A stretch of DNA of 64,000 bases. It comes from an uncultured Roseibium sp. GTDB lineage: Bacteria; Pseudomonadota; Alphaproteobacteria; Rhizobiales; Stappiaceae. The notes below the pieces were generated by a model. That model ran no database searches. It was not told the origin of the DNA and saw only the letters and a list, made by a program, of their open reading frames with translations. Every line of letters begins with the position of its first letter. Position 1 is the first letter of the stretch. Positions 27,401 to 37,388 of this stretch are shown here, one piece after another. A program made the translations under genes and the position numbers. The DNA lies in assembly GCF_947499295.1 (NCBI RefSeq), contig NZ_CANMNP010000019.1, forward strand, positions 62,001 to 126,000. The letters run 5' to 3'.

Positions 27401-28723
27401 TCAGTTCAGGTTTTCGATCCGAATCATTTGCGGTTGTTCGGCCACAACCCCTTTCGACATGATCACCTCCAGAGCCTCCTTGATGGCGACTTCTGTGGTT
27501 TCATAAGTGATCAGTATGACAGGTTGAGGCGCGTCTTCGTCGTATTTTCCAGGCGCCTCGCTGCCGGCGTGCCGTTTCTGAACGATCGATTCCAGAGAAA
27601 TGCCGGCATTGCCCATACAATGAGCGATTTCAGCGAAGGCTCCGGGCCGGTCATAGACCGAAAGCCGAATGTAGTATCCGCCTTCATGCAAACGCATCCG
27701 TGCCCGCTGATAGTCTTTGAGATCCACAGCCGGCATGCCAAGCACCGGTGTCCGGTCACCCCGGGCAACATCCGCCACATCCGCAACGACGGCCGACGCG
27801 GTCGCGTCGCCGCCAGCGCCCGGACCAGCCAGCACAATTTCTCCGACAAAGTCTCCATCAACCGCGACGGCGTTCAAAACACCATCGACCTGCGCAATGG
27901 CCGAGTTTTTCGGAACCATTGTCGGATGCACACGTTGCTCTATGCCTGTTTCGGTCTGTTGGGCAACGCCGAGCAGCTTGATGCGGTAACCTAACTCATC
28001 CGCCGCCTGTATATCTTCCGTCGTGATGGACGTGATGCCTTCCAGATAGATATCATCACTGGCAATCCTGGTACCGAATGCAAGGCTGGTCAAAATGGCG
28101 AGCTTGTGGGCAGTGTCGTTGCCTTCGATGTCGAAAGTCGGATCAGCTTCGGCGTATCCGAGCCGCTGAGCGTCAGACAGGCAATCTTCAAAGCTGATGC
28201 CATCGGCTTCCATCCGTGTCAGAATGTAGTTGCACGTGCCGTTCAAAATTCCATAGACGCGGCTTATGCCATTGCCTGACATCGATTCCCGCAAAGTCTT
28301 GACGATCGGAATCCCACCGGCGACAGCCGCCTCATAGTTAAGACAAGCGCTATTGGCCTCTGCAATCTCGGCAAGAGCTACACCATGACGGGCCAGCAAG
28401 GCCTTGTTGGCCGTCACGACATGAATGCCACGCGCGAGGGCAGCCCGGACACTGTCCTCCGCCGGACCGCTGTCTCCGCCAATCAATTCGACAAAGATAT
28501 CGATATCGCCTTGTTCGGCCATTTCGACGGGATCGGTAAACCACTCGAATCCGGAAACATCGAAACCGCGATCCTTGTTACGGTCGCGGGCGCTAACAGC
28601 GGTTACGGAAACCGCGCGCCCCGTTTTGCGGGCAATTTGCCCCCCGTGTTTTGCCAAGAGGCGCAAGACTGACGCACCTACCGTGCCCAGACCAGCGACG
28701 CCGACTTTCAATGTTTCAGACAT
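27401..28723 (-). CDS. hom: Homoserine dehydrogenase
   Basis: NAD(P)-dependent reduction of aspartate semialdehyde to homoserine, the branch point to threonine, methionine and isoleucine. 440 residues. N-terminal Rossmann motif GLGTVGASVLRLL; catalytic domain with ANKALLARHG, GGIPIVKTLRESMSGN, LNGTCNYILTRM and EADPTFDIEGNDTAHKLAIL; C-terminal ACT domain (YYIRLSVYDRPGAFAEIAHCMG), expected to give threonine feedback. It follows the aminotransferase gene by 23 nt. The usual thrC/thrB partners are absent here. Confidence 0.97.
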   Translation of the reverse strand: MSETLKVGVAGLGTVGASVLRLLAKHGGQIARKTGRAVSVTAVSARDRNKDRGFDVSGFEWFTDPVEMAEQGDIDIFVELIGGDSGPAEDSVRAALARGIHVVTANKALLARHGVALAEIAEANSACLNYEAAVAGGIPIVKTLRESMSGNGISRVYGILNGTCNYILTRMEADGISFEDCLSDAQRLGYAEADPTFDIEGNDTAHKLAILTSLAFGTRIASDDIYLEGITSITTEDIQAADELGYRIKLLGVAQQTETGIEQRVHPTMVPKNSAIAQVDGVLNAVAVDGDFVGEIVLAGPGAGGDATASAVVADVADVARGDRTPVLGMPAVDLKDYQRARMRLHEGGYYIRLSVYDRPGAFAEIAHCMGNAGISLESIVQKRHAGSEAPGKYDEDAPQPVILITYETTEVAIKEALEVIMSKGVVAEQPQMIRIENLN

Positions 28724-28746
28724 ATGAGAAATGGATCCAGTTCCGT

Positions 28747-29964
28747 TTAACCAGAGGTATCGAGCGGGATGACGTTGTGAAGCTTTTGCTCCGCGGTTTC
28801 AAGGAAGCGGCGGACATTTCTCGCGGCCTGACGAAGTCTCTGCTCGTTTTCCACCAGACCGATGCGAACATAGTCGTCGCCATGTTCTCCAAATCCGATT
28901 CCCGGTGCGACTGCGACCTCTGCGCGTTCCAGCAGAAGCTTCGAGAACTCCAGACTGCCGAGCGACCGGAAACTGGCCGGGATCGGTGCCCAGCAAAACA
29001 TGCTTGCTTCCGGTGCCGGAATGTCCCAGCCAGCTCTGCCAAAGCTTTCCACGACCACGTCACGCCGACGCTTATAGGTCTCCCGCGTTTCCCTTATGCA
29101 GTCCTCCGGACCGTTAAGGGCAGCAGCTGCGGCGACCTGAATTGGAGTGAAAGCACCATAATCGAGGTAGGACTTTACCCTCGATAAAGCACCGACTAGC
29201 CTTTCATTGCCGACAGCAAAACCCATGCGCCATCCCGGCATTGAAAAGGTCTTGGACAGCGAGGTGAATTCAACAGTGACATCCATCGCACCGGGCACCT
29301 GAAGTACCGAAGGTGGTGGCGTGTCGCCAAAGTAGATTTCCGAATAGGCCAGATCTGAAAGAATGAAGATATTGTGCTTGCGCGCAAATGCGACCACATC
29401 CCGATAGAAGTCAAGATCAGCGCAAAATGCAGTCGGGTTGGCCGGATAGCATAGGATGATCGCAATTGGCTTCGGAACCGAATGAATGACCGCCCTTTCG
29501 AGGGCTTCAAAGAACGAAGGGCCTGGCTCGGCTGGAATGTTGCGGATGGAGGCTCCTGCCATCAGGAAGCCGAACGTGTGAATCGGGTAACTGGGATTGG
29601 GGCTCAGGATCACATCGCCAGGAGCGGAAATGGCTTGAGCCATATTGGCAAAGCCTTCCTTGGAGCCAAGCGTCGCAATCACCTGGGTGTCGGGATCGAG
29701 CTTCACACCAAAACGGCGCTCATAATAAGCGGCTTGCGCCTTACGCAATCCGTTGATGCCTTTGGAAGCTGAATATCGGTGTGTCCGAGGATCCTGGACA
29801 ACTTCCGTCAGCTTGTCGACGATGTGTTGCGGTGTCGCCAGATCCGGATTGCCCATGCCAAGATCAATAATGTCCGCTCCCGCCCCGCGCGCCTTTGCTT
29901 TCAGACGGTTGACTTGCTCGAACACATACGGCGGCAGCCGTTTGATCTTGTGGAATTCCTCCAT
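28747..29964 (-). CDS. alaC: PLP-dependent aminotransferase, AlaC-like (class I/II)
   Basis: A 405-residue fold-type I aminotransferase closely similar in pattern to E. coli AlaC (glutamate-pyruvate aminotransferase): KIKRLPPYVFEQVN, IIDLGMGNPDLATP, YSASKGINGLRKA, PNPSYPIHTFGFLMAG, CYPANPTAFC and the PLP lysine in SLSKTFSMPGWRMGF. It therefore probably makes alanine from pyruvate. Alphaproteobacterial relatives beside hom are often labelled LL-diaminopimelate aminotransferase instead; sequence alone leaves the substrate open. First gene of the run leading into hom, glpX and recJ. Confidence 0.9.
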   Translation of the reverse strand: MEEFHKIKRLPPYVFEQVNRLKAKARGAGADIIDLGMGNPDLATPQHIVDKLTEVVQDPRTHRYSASKGINGLRKAQAAYYERRFGVKLDPDTQVIATLGSKEGFANMAQAISAPGDVILSPNPSYPIHTFGFLMAGASIRNIPAEPGPSFFEALERAVIHSVPKPIAIILCYPANPTAFCADLDFYRDVVAFARKHNIFILSDLAYSEIYFGDTPPPSVLQVPGAMDVTVEFTSLSKTFSMPGWRMGFAVGNERLVGALSRVKSYLDYGAFTPIQVAAAAALNGPEDCIRETRETYKRRRDVVVESFGRAGWDIPAPEASMFCWAPIPASFRSLGSLEFSKLLLERAEVAVAPGIGFGEHGDDYVRIGLVENEQRLRQAARNVRRFLETAEQKLHNVIPLDTSG

Positions 29965-30346
29965 GGCGCGGTTCCTTGCGAGATATCATTACTGTCGACG
30001 CCAATGCGGGAGGCCTGACGCGGACGCGGCGGGGGTCTTTTAGCAGGCCGGATCAGATTGCGCACCCGTCTTTGCGTCCCAAATCATCTAAAATTTGGAT
30101 GGAATTTGGCTGCACGAGGTCTCTGAAAAATATGAACCGATTTAATTCAAAGGCGTGCTGATAGCATGACTGGAACCAACCACTTGGTAAAGCCTATCAT
30201 CGCGATACCTTCTTTTAAAATGCTGGCAATTTAGAGCGATTTTTTGGTACGCCGTCATGCGTGAAAGAAACTCGCTTGCACTTTCGGCCGAGAAACGTCC
30301 TTTCGTGACGTGATCAAGGCAAATGCAACACCGCAGATGTGCGGTC
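29965..30346. promoter_or_regulatory. 382-nt intergenic region upstream of the aminotransferase gene
   Basis: No gene supported. The part nearest 29965 should carry the promoter of the alaC-hom-glpX-recJ run. A short hairpin ACCGCA-GATG-TGCGGT at 30330-30345 lies directly after the lipoprotein stop; it lacks a U-run, so its role as a terminator is doubtful. Nothing else was recognised. Confidence 0.35.
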
Positions 30347-30589
30347 TCATTCGCCTGCAAGCGATTCCAGATAAGCTTCCGTCTGCTTTCGATCTTCGGG
30401 ATTGATCAATCCTCTTGGCTCACCTGCATTGACAATGGCGCCATAGCCTTTGGGGGCGGGTACATTGGTATTCCGCGGACCGGGATCGGTTTTAAGCGCG
30501 TCAACCAATGGCGTTCCGGGCCCGACTGCGCATGAGGCAAGCGCCAGCAGCAACGTCAATGCCAGTACGTTTGCGCATCTGTTTCGCAT
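30347..30589 (-). CDS. Small lipoprotein of unknown function
   Basis: An 80-residue protein with an N-terminal signal (RNRCANVLALTLLLALASC) ending in the lipobox LASC, so the mature lipoprotein begins at Cys and has about 60 residues. It is Pro/Gly-rich (VGPGTP, KTDPGPRNTNVPAPKGYG) and ends with an acidic helix-like tail (NPEDRKQTEAYLESLAGE). The ATG at 30589 has GGGCTAGG 5-6 nt upstream; an in-frame GTG lies two codons earlier. No known family recognised. It is probably anchored to the inner or outer membrane facing the periplasm. Confidence 0.75.
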   Translation of the reverse strand: MRNRCANVLALTLLLALASCAVGPGTPLVDALKTDPGPRNTNVPAPKGYGAIVNAGEPRGLINPEDRKQTEAYLESLAGE

Positions 30590-30928
30590 TTTCACCTAGC
30601 CCTTTCCGGGTGTGCGCTCCGCCGAACATGCGGCCGTCGCAATGTCCTATTAATTGATCCTGCTTTCAGGCGATTCCACAAGAGAAGGCAACCGTTTTCA
30701 GTCTGAATGCGATTTCAATGGCTCATCCAGGCCAGTGAGCCTGCCAACAACTGCTGTTTGGTCCCCGCTTTTATCCAATCGACGGAAACACACCCTTGTG
30801 TCATAGATACCTGATAGTTCAAAATACCAGCAAGATTATAACAAGATAACGCATTTGAGCGCGCACGGTCTCGAGAGCCAGGATTGGAGACCGGATGAGG
30901 CGCGAAAAACCGGAGGGAACCTCTGCCA
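30590..30928. promoter_or_regulatory. 339-nt divergent region lipoprotein / phaC
   Basis: No gene is supported. It should contain both divergent promoters. AT-rich sequence at 30810-30860 is the likeliest place for the phaC promoter. I found no clear -35/-10 pair and no PhaR-type site. Confidence 0.35.
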
Positions 30929-32734
30929 ATGGCTGACGATCGCCAGCACCCGATGTTGCAATACATAATCAACAATCCTGAAGCTTTTGCCCAAAACCTG
31001 GCAAAAACACTGGAACAGGCCGGCAAAGCTCTCGCCGCCTATATCGAGCCTCGGGAACAGGGCAAGATTAAAAACGAGTCGACCGATGAGTTGACTGGTG
31101 TCGTCAAAACTTTGGCCCAGGTGGGCGAATACTGGACATCCGATCCGCAGCGCGCATTCGAGGCGCAATCGCGCCTCTGGAGCGGTTACATCGACCTCTG
31201 GAATTCATCGCTGAAGAGGATGATGGGAGAAGCCTCGGAACCGGCAGTCGAAACACCGCCGCGAGACAAGCGTTTTGCCGATCCTGATTGGGAAAACAAT
31301 CAGTTTTTCGATTTCATCAAGCAGCTCTATCTGATCACGAGCAAATGGGCCGAGGACATGGTCCATGACGCCCATGGGCTTGATGAACACACGCGCCACA
31401 AGGCAGAATTCTACGTTACCCAAATCGCAAACGCCGTTTCGCCGTCAAACTTCGTCTTGACCAATCCCGAGTTGCTGCGCCTGACAATGGAGAGCAACGG
31501 CGAAAACCTGGTCAAAGGCATGCAGCACCTGGTTGAGGACCTGAAGACCGGTGAAGGCGAACTGAAGATCAGGCAAACAGACCCCTCGAAATTCAAACTC
31601 GGTGATAATCTGGGCAACACGCCCGGCAAAGTGATTTCCCAAAATGACGTCTGTCAGGTCGTTCAGTACACGTCGACCACAACCGAGGTCCTCAAGCGCC
31701 CTCTCCTGATTGTTCCGCCCTGGATCAACAAGTTCTATATCCTCGATCTCAATCCAGAAAAATCCTTCATCAAATGGGCTGTCGACCAGGGACATACGGT
31801 GTTCGTCATTTCCTGGGTGAACCCTGACGAGCGTCAGGCTCAGAAGAGTTTTGAGCACTATATGAAGGAAGGCATTCTCAACACGCTCGACGTCATCAAG
31901 AAAGCCACACGCCAATCGGAAGTAAACTCAATCGGATATTGTGTTGGCGGAACGTTGCTGGCCGTCACACTCGCCTATATGGCCCGTACCGGCGATAATC
32001 GCATCAAGACCTCGACTTTTTTCACGACCCAGGTCGATTTCACCTTTGCCGGTGATCTGAAAGTTTTTGTCGACGAAGAACAGATTTCCATTTTGGAAAA
32101 GCGCATGGAGGAACACGGGTATCTGGACGGCTCCAAAATGTCCTCGGCCTTCAACATGCTGCGGTCAAATGACCTTATCTGGTCCTATGTGGTCAATAAC
32201 TATCTGAAGGGAAAAGAGCCATTCCCGTTTGACCTGCTCTACTGGAATTCAGATTCCACCCGTATGCCGGCTGCCAATCATTCGTTCTACCTGCGCAATT
32301 GCTATCTCGACAACAAACTCTCCAAGGGCGAAATGGAAATTGCCGGAGAGACGTTGGATCTGCAGGATGTCAAGATCCCAATTTTCAATCTGGCAACGCG
32401 AGAAGATCACATCGCCCCTCCCAAGTCCGTCTTTGTGGGGTCTGGGTGTTTCGGCGGACCAGTTGAATACGTCCTTGCCGGGTCAGGGCATATTGCCGGG
32501 GTGGTCAATCCGCCCGCCAAGAAAAAGTACCAGTATTGGACCGGAAGAGAACCCCGGGGCACGCTTGAAAACTGGCTGAAAAAAGCCAAGGAACATCCTG
32601 GCTCCTGGTGGCCCTACTGGGATCAATGGATCCGCTCAAACGATGATACTTTGGCGAAGGCTCGCAAACCAGGTGCCAATCGCACCAAGATCCTGGAAGA
32701 GGCGCCGGGTTCCTATGTGATGACAAAGGTTTAG
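30929..32734 (+). CDS. phaC: Class I poly(3-hydroxyalkanoate) synthase
   Basis: Polymerises (R)-3-hydroxyacyl-CoA into storage polyester at granule surfaces. 601 residues, typical of class I. The lipase-like box is GYCVGG with catalytic Cys338; the acid Asp lies in [10 protein letters not shown] and the base His in [12 protein letters not shown]. The N-terminal PhaC-N domain ([22 protein letters not shown] ending [12 protein letters not shown] region before it) is present, as is the conserved [12 protein letters not shown] block. GGAGGGAA precedes the ATG. No phasin, PhaA, PhaB or depolymerase gene adjoins it. It converges on the c-di-GMP gene with 28 nt between stops. Confidence 0.97.
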   Translation: MADDRQHPMLQYIINNPEAFAQNLAKTLEQAGKALAAYIEPREQGKIKNESTDELTGVVKTLAQVGEYWTSDPQRAFEAQSRLWSGYIDLWNSSLKRMMGEASEPAVETPPRDKRFADPDWENNQFFDFIKQLYLITSKWAEDMVHDAHGLDEHTRHKAEFYVTQIANAVSPSNFVLTNPELLRLTMESNGENLVKGMQHLVEDLKTGEGELKIRQTDPSKFKLGDNLGNTPGKVISQNDVCQVVQYTSTTTEVLKRPLLIVPPWINKFYILDLNPEKSFIKWAVDQGHTVFVISWVNPDERQAQKSFEHYMKEGILNTLDVIKKATRQSEVNSIGYCVGGTLLAVTLAYMARTGDNRIKTSTFFTTQVDFTFAGDLKVFVDEEQISILEKRMEEHGYLDGSKMSSAFNMLRSNDLIWSYVVNNYLKGKEPFPFDLLYWNSDSTRMPAANHSFYLRNCYLDNKLSKGEMEIAGETLDLQDVKIPIFNLATREDHIAPPKSVFVGSGCFGGPVEYVLAGSGHIAGVVNPPAKKKYQYWTGREPRGTLENWLKKAKEHPGSWWPYWDQWIRSNDDTLAKARKPGANRTKILEEAPGSYVMTKV

Positions 32735-32762
32735 GACCCTAACAAACGCTCAAATCTGTTAC

Positions 32763-35087
32763 TCATCGACCCGAACGGGCATCGAGCGAAACTAAGGTCA
32801 TCGCCAGCAGTTTGCCGAGCTTGTCCGCACGCATCGGACGGCCGAAATGGTACCCTTGGACGATTTCACACCGGCAGCTTGCGAGAAACGCCTGCTGCTT
32901 TGCCGTCTCTACGCCCTCGGCAACCACGCAAAGCCCCAGCTCCCGCCCGAGCGAAATAATCGCGCGTGCAATACTGCGGTCGCTTTCATCGAAGTCGAGA
33001 TCCCGGATGAAACTCTGATCGATTTTGAGCCTCGTCAGCGGGAAACTCTTCAATGATGCCAGACTGGAATAGCCTGTGCCAAAATCGTCAATAGCCAGGT
33101 TCAATCCGATGTGCCGAAAACTCTCCATCAACTGCACAGCCTGCTCGGCATTCTGAATCAACAGGCTTTCGGTCAATTCGAGTTCCAGAAACTGTGCTGG
33201 CAGGCCAGTATCTGCAAGAACTGCCGAGACATCTGAGATGAGACCCGTCTCCCGGAATTGCCTTGCGGATACGTTAACGCCAACAGAGATAGGTGCGAGG
33301 CCCTTGTCCTGCCATTCCTTGTTCTGGCGGCAAGCTTCATGCATTACCCACCGGCCGAGCGGCACGATCAGACCACTGTCCTCTGCAAGAGTAATGAACT
33401 CTGCCGGCATTAAGCGGCCCAGCGCGGTATGCTGCCAACGAACGAGAGCTTCCGCGCCAACGATACGTCCGCTTTCCAGATTGTATTGCGGCTGGTATTC
33501 GAGGAAAAATTCACCGTTTTCAATTCCGGTGCGCATCTCTTCAAGCAAGGTCAAACGGTTCAGCGACTTTTCTGGACGTGTCTGTTCAAATACCTTGAAT
33601 CCATCCCGCCCCGACGACTTGGCCTCAAACATAGCCTTGTCTGCGTTCCGCAACAGTTCGGCGGCATCTGCAGCGTCCTCAGGATAGCAAGCAGCCCCGA
33701 TGCTGCAGGTAATATGGAAGGAAAGATCTCCAATACGAATTGTTTTGATAATCTCATCACGCAATCGGCTCATGAAACTGGCCAGTTCACCCTTTTGCGC
33801 TGCATCGCGATCCAAAATCAAAACGAACTCGTCGCCGCCGAAACGGATGGCTTCATGCTCGTGACCGTGCAAAGACATGATACGCTCGGCGACAATCATC
33901 AGCACCTGATCGCCAATGGCGTGTCCGAAACTGTCATTCACGATCTTAAAATTATCCAGGTCGACAAAAACAACTGCAACTGGACCGCCGGTTTCGTGGC
34001 AGGTAGCAATTTTCTGTTCAAGCTTGGCCTTGAATTCATGCCGGTTGGGAAGGCCTGTCAGAACATCATGATTTGCAAGATAGCGAATCCGGCTTTCGGC
34101 CTTGTCCCTTTCAACGGCGATGGAAGCCAGGCGCGCAGCTTCCCGTGCCAGGTTCTGTTCATAGTCACTGGGTGCCCGCACCTCATTTGAATAGAGGCCG
34201 AATGTACCGAGGAGCTTCGTGTCCTGCCCGAAAAATGGCATCGACCAGCAGGAACGCATATCAAACTGTGACACGATCTCGATGAAGTCTTCCCAAAGGG
34301 GATCGTTCAATATGTCTTTAACAATAACGCACTCTTGTCGAAAAGCCGCTGTCCCGCACGAACCGGCCTTTGGCCCGATAGGAACACCATTGGCAGCTTC
34401 GAGGTAAGCCTTTGGCAAAGAAGGTCCAGCACTGCTGAGCAAGTGTTGACCACTCTCGTCAAGCAGCATCACCGACCCAACGATTCCTTCCGTCTGACTT
34501 TCTATTGCCAAGACCAGAGTATCCAGCACATCGCTCAACGGCGCTCCGGTCGCTATTTTTTGAAGGACTTGATTTTGACCTTGCTGCAATAGTTCCGCAT
34601 TTTTGCGCGCAGTAATGTCTCGGCAAATACCGACAATGCCGACGGTTGCCCCTTCCCCATCGATCACGGGAAACTTGGAAGACGAAAACCACTTTCGTCT
34701 GCCGTTCGGTAGGATGAGGAGTTCTTCGAAATCGTATTTCGCCTCTTGAGACGACATGATTTCATCTTCGGCAGAAAGAAAGGCATTGCCTATGGATTGG
34801 GAATGGAGATCCAGATCCGTTTTACCAATGAGGTCCGAACTGGCCTCGCAACCGATGTCGAGAGCGATCTGACGGTTAGCCATGACAAAACGGCTGTGGC
34901 GGTCCTTTACGAAAATATAGTCGGCAACCCGGTTCACGAGCGTAGTCAGCCAGGCCCCATTTGGCCGGAGCTCATCGTTTTTGCCGAGATGGCTGATCTT
35001 GTTGAGCCGGGCAAGCTCGGTTGCCAATGAGACGAGATCATCTGCATTCGCAACGTTCTCGACATGCTTGCTCTCAGGCAAGTCCAT
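32763..35087 (-). CDS. PAS-GAF-GGDEF-EAL cyclic-di-GMP signalling protein
   Basis: A 774-residue soluble (no membrane helix) protein that may both make and break c-di-GMP. Domains: PAS at about 45-160 (VADYIFVKDRHSRFVMAN; VGICRDIT), GAF at about 175-325 (GSCGTAAFRQECVIV; WSMPFFGQ), GGDEF at about 335-495 with intact GGDEF at 417-421, and EAL at about 510-765 with EAL at 546-548, DDFGTGYSSLASLKSFPL, KIDQSFIRDL and EGVET. Both catalytic sets look complete. An RxxD inhibitory site ahead of GGDEF is not seen. AGGGTG precedes the ATG. PAS and GAF probably sense a small ligand or redox state. Confidence 0.95.
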   Translation of the reverse strand: MDLPESKHVENVANADDLVSLATELARLNKISHLGKNDELRPNGAWLTTLVNRVADYIFVKDRHSRFVMANRQIALDIGCEASSDLIGKTDLDLHSQSIGNAFLSAEDEIMSSQEAKYDFEELLILPNGRRKWFSSSKFPVIDGEGATVGIVGICRDITARKNAELLQQGQNQVLQKIATGAPLSDVLDTLVLAIESQTEGIVGSVMLLDESGQHLLSSAGPSLPKAYLEAANGVPIGPKAGSCGTAAFRQECVIVKDILNDPLWEDFIEIVSQFDMRSCWSMPFFGQDTKLLGTFGLYSNEVRAPSDYEQNLAREAARLASIAVERDKAESRIRYLANHDVLTGLPNRHEFKAKLEQKIATCHETGGPVAVVFVDLDNFKIVNDSFGHAIGDQVLMIVAERIMSLHGHEHEAIRFGGDEFVLILDRDAAQKGELASFMSRLRDEIIKTIRIGDLSFHITCSIGAACYPEDAADAAELLRNADKAMFEAKSSGRDGFKVFEQTRPEKSLNRLTLLEEMRTGIENGEFFLEYQPQYNLESGRIVGAEALVRWQHTALGRLMPAEFITLAEDSGLIVPLGRWVMHEACRQNKEWQDKGLAPISVGVNVSARQFRETGLISDVSAVLADTGLPAQFLELELTESLLIQNAEQAVQLMESFRHIGLNLAIDDFGTGYSSLASLKSFPLTRLKIDQSFIRDLDFDESDRSIARAIISLGRELGLCVVAEGVETAKQQAFLASCRCEIVQGYHFGRPMRADKLGKLLAMTLVSLDARSGR

Positions 35088-35401
35088 TCATTCACCCTGC
35101 CGGTTGCATCTGAACTGCAATCGATATTCGCTTAGCCGGAACTAAAAAACAATGAATACGAAACAAAACACAGCTTTACCCCCGTAAAACTGACAGTTAT
35201 TTTGATAAATATATACCTGTTCTAGAAACGTTTAGGTTCCACGACTGCAAAACTAAAATTACTGTTATTTTTTACAATATATTTCCTTTGAATACCCTGA
35301 AAACTCGGAACTCCTCCTGGTCAGTTTTGAAGCGGATGTTATTTGCCTATCATGTCATATCCCGGCTATGATCACGCCAGCGGGACCAGCAAGTACCAGA
35401 G
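35088..35401. promoter_or_regulatory. 314-nt AT-rich divergent region
   Basis: No gene. It is notably AT-rich between 35140 and 35300, with two similar blocks (CAGTTATTTTGATAAATATA and CTGTTATTTTTTACAATATA) about 60 nt apart that could mark promoters of the c-di-GMP gene or repeated protein sites. Assignment is tentative. Confidence 0.35.
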
Positions 35402-35998
35402 ATGCAAACCACACAACGTCCAAGCCTTTCTATTGCCAATGAGCACATGACGCGCACACCGGTGCAGCCAACGCTGCAACTGCGTGCTCATGGAGCCATG
35501 GCAAGGCCGGCTTCTGCAATGGTCACCTATATCAAAATCGTTGCACCTTGTGCGCTCACCGCAGCCTTGTGGACGCATGTGTGGCTCGGCTCTTTTGGGT
35601 CTATTTTGATCGCGGTCGCCGTAATGGCAGGGTTTCTGGCTCTTTCACGTCTGTTCATTGCGGCCGGAAAGCGCAGTGGGTGGGCACGCCGGGTCAGCTT
35701 TGGAGAAAGGGTCTGGCTCAACCGAATGGTGGTTCCAATCCCACAAAATCTGAATTTCAGGATCACCACCCTTTACCTCGTGTTTTGGACCGGAACACTT
35801 GTGGCGATGACAGGCGGCTTCACAGCGTCCCTACTGCTCGCGCTTTCAGGCCTTACGGTCGCCTATGCCACACAGTTTGTTTGTTTCCGCAAGTTGATCC
35901 ATCTTCACAGCATCATGCAGGACAAAACCGCCCTTTACCGGTTCTGGTCTATCGAAGCAGTGAACGACAATTCCAGGTCCGGACTGCAAAGCGCCTGA
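35402..35998 (+). CDS. Membrane protein of unknown function (possibly DUF6653-like)
   Basis: A 198-residue protein with four likely membrane helices: IKIVAPCALTAALWTHVWLGS, ILIAVAVMAGFLALSRLFIAA, TTLYLVFWTGTLVAMTGGFTA and LLLALSGLTVAYATQFVCF. The segment between pairs, FGERVWLNRMVVPIPQN, recalls the GERVWLNR stretch of DUF6653-type proteins, a weak assignment from memory. No enzyme motif. The start is uncertain: ATGs at codons 16, 33 and 40 are also possible, and no ribosome site stands out. It converges on the agmatinase gene with 43 nt between. Confidence 0.65.
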   Translation: MQTTQRPSLSIANEHMTRTPVQPTLQLRAHGAMARPASAMVTYIKIVAPCALTAALWTHVWLGSFGSILIAVAVMAGFLALSRLFIAAGKRSGWARRVSFGERVWLNRMVVPIPQNLNFRITTLYLVFWTGTLVAMTGGFTASLLLALSGLTVAYATQFVCFRKLIHLHSIMQDKTALYRFWSIEAVNDNSRSGLQSA

Positions 35999-36041
35999 GA
36001 TAGTCTCAGGTCTCTAATCCAGTCATAACGGTTAATCAGGT

Positions 36042-36998
36042 TTATTTGGCCTTCCGCTCTGCCAGGAGCCCGATATAGGTCAAGGCAACACTCGCACCTG
36101 CAATTGAGGTGATATCCGCATGGTCATACGCCGGTGCAACCTCCACCACATCGCCCCCAACAAAATTCAGTGTTCCGAGCTCACGTAAGATGGACAAAGC
36201 CTCTCGTGAGGAAAGTCCACCAGACACCGGTGTCCCCGTACCAGGTGCAAAAGCCGGATCCAGGCAGTCGATATCGAACGTCATGTATGCTGCTCCTCCC
36301 CCGACCCGATCCTTGATCCTCTCAACGACACCCTTGATACCCAGATCATCCATCTCGTGACCGTAGACAATCTCCAGGCCGCAAGTCTCGGGGGCGTGGG
36401 TACGTATACCAACTTGAATGGAACGCTCAGGATCAATCAGGCCTTCCCGCACCGCACGTCCTGTAAAGGTGCCGTGATCAATTCGGTCGCCTTCGTCTGA
36501 CCAGGTGTCCTGATGCGCATCGAATTGAACGAGTGCAAGCGGTCCGTGCTTTGCCACATGCGCTTTCAAAAGCGAATAGGTGACAAAATGATCGCCTCCG
36601 ATAGAAAACAGATGTGTGTCGCTCGATAGAATCTCGGACGCCTGTGCCTGGATATGCTCCGGAATGTCTGCATTTTTTCCATAGTCGAAAACGCAGTCGC
36701 CATAGTCTACGCAGGCGAGGTTTTCAAAGGGGTCCATTTGAAAGGGGTATTGAGGGTCGCCATCAAAAATTGCGGAGGCCCGGCGAACGCCCTGAGGGCC
36801 GAAACGCGCTCCGGGTCTGTTCGAAACCGAAGCATCAAAAGGAATTCCCCATACCGCCAGATCGACATCAGACAAATCCCTGCTGTATCGACGCCGCATG
36901 AACGACAGCGCACCGGCATAAGTCGGTTCGTGCGAGCCTCCTTTGACGTTCTTTCCCAAGAATGCGTTGTCGGTCGGGCGAGGCAAATCCGATGTCAT
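36042..36998 (-). CDS. speB: Agmatinase (ureohydrolase family)
   Basis: Manganese enzyme that splits agmatine into putrescine and urea; 318 residues, close to E. coli SpeB (306). Metal ligands are in SIGGDHFVTYSLL, QFDAHQDTW and FDIDCLDPAFAPGTGTP, the three ureohydrolase signatures, all intact. The start at 36998 (MTSDLPRPTDNAF) has AGGA about 7 nt upstream; the frame runs on to 37076, without ribosome site, which would add 26 residues. Other guanidino substrates are possible in this family. The gene has no polyamine partner beside it. Confidence 0.9.
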   Translation of the reverse strand: MTSDLPRPTDNAFLGKNVKGGSHEPTYAGALSFMRRRYSRDLSDVDLAVWGIPFDASVSNRPGARFGPQGVRRASAIFDGDPQYPFQMDPFENLACVDYGDCVFDYGKNADIPEHIQAQASEILSSDTHLFSIGGDHFVTYSLLKAHVAKHGPLALVQFDAHQDTWSDEGDRIDHGTFTGRAVREGLIDPERSIQVGIRTHAPETCGLEIVYGHEMDDLGIKGVVERIKDRVGGGAAYMTFDIDCLDPAFAPGTGTPVSGGLSSREALSILRELGTLNFVGGDVVEVAPAYDHADITSIAGASVALTYIGLLAERKAK

Positions 36999-37388
36999 GT
37001 CTTTATCCTGGGGCGTCGAGCGCGCTTTTGGAGGTGAGCCAGATCGTATTTCTGTCATAACCGTCTGATTGCGCATAGGATAAAATCGGTCGGTTCGAAC
37101 TTCGGAATTTCACAGGCAGCGACAGCCTTTGGTCAAACCCGTTTACTGCATCTCCCATTTGTGGGGACATTCCATAGGTCTGCGAATTTCAGTGCCTAAA
37201 ATGCGAATGGCCCTGATGAGGTCACCGACGACGCAAGCCAAATGATCCTCGCTCTCATCACGGCCAAGACTGGAGACCACTACACCTCCATCATCAACTT
37301 AAAGATGAGCATCGCATCCAAGTGTCTTCTGGATTGAAGTAACTCACACTTTACGTTACGTTATTTTTAATATTTTTGGAGGCGCAGG
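36999..37388. promoter_or_regulatory. 390-nt divergent region speB / membrane protein
   Basis: No gene supported; a short chance frame ends at about 37338. The last 60 nt before the plus-strand gene are AT-rich and contain overlapping copies of TTACG (TTTACGTTACGTTA near 37351-37364), followed by a good GGAGG ribosome site. A promoter for the 311-residue protein is likely here, but no clear boxes were found. Confidence 0.35.

Noticed and set aside
33429..34190. 253-codon open frame opposite the GGDEF-EAL gene
   Set aside because: Lies wholly opposite intact catalytic domains; no recognisable protein features.
37175..37338. Short open frame before the 311-residue membrane protein
   Set aside because: Lacks a ribosome site and any recognisable motif; too short to support as a gene or remnant.
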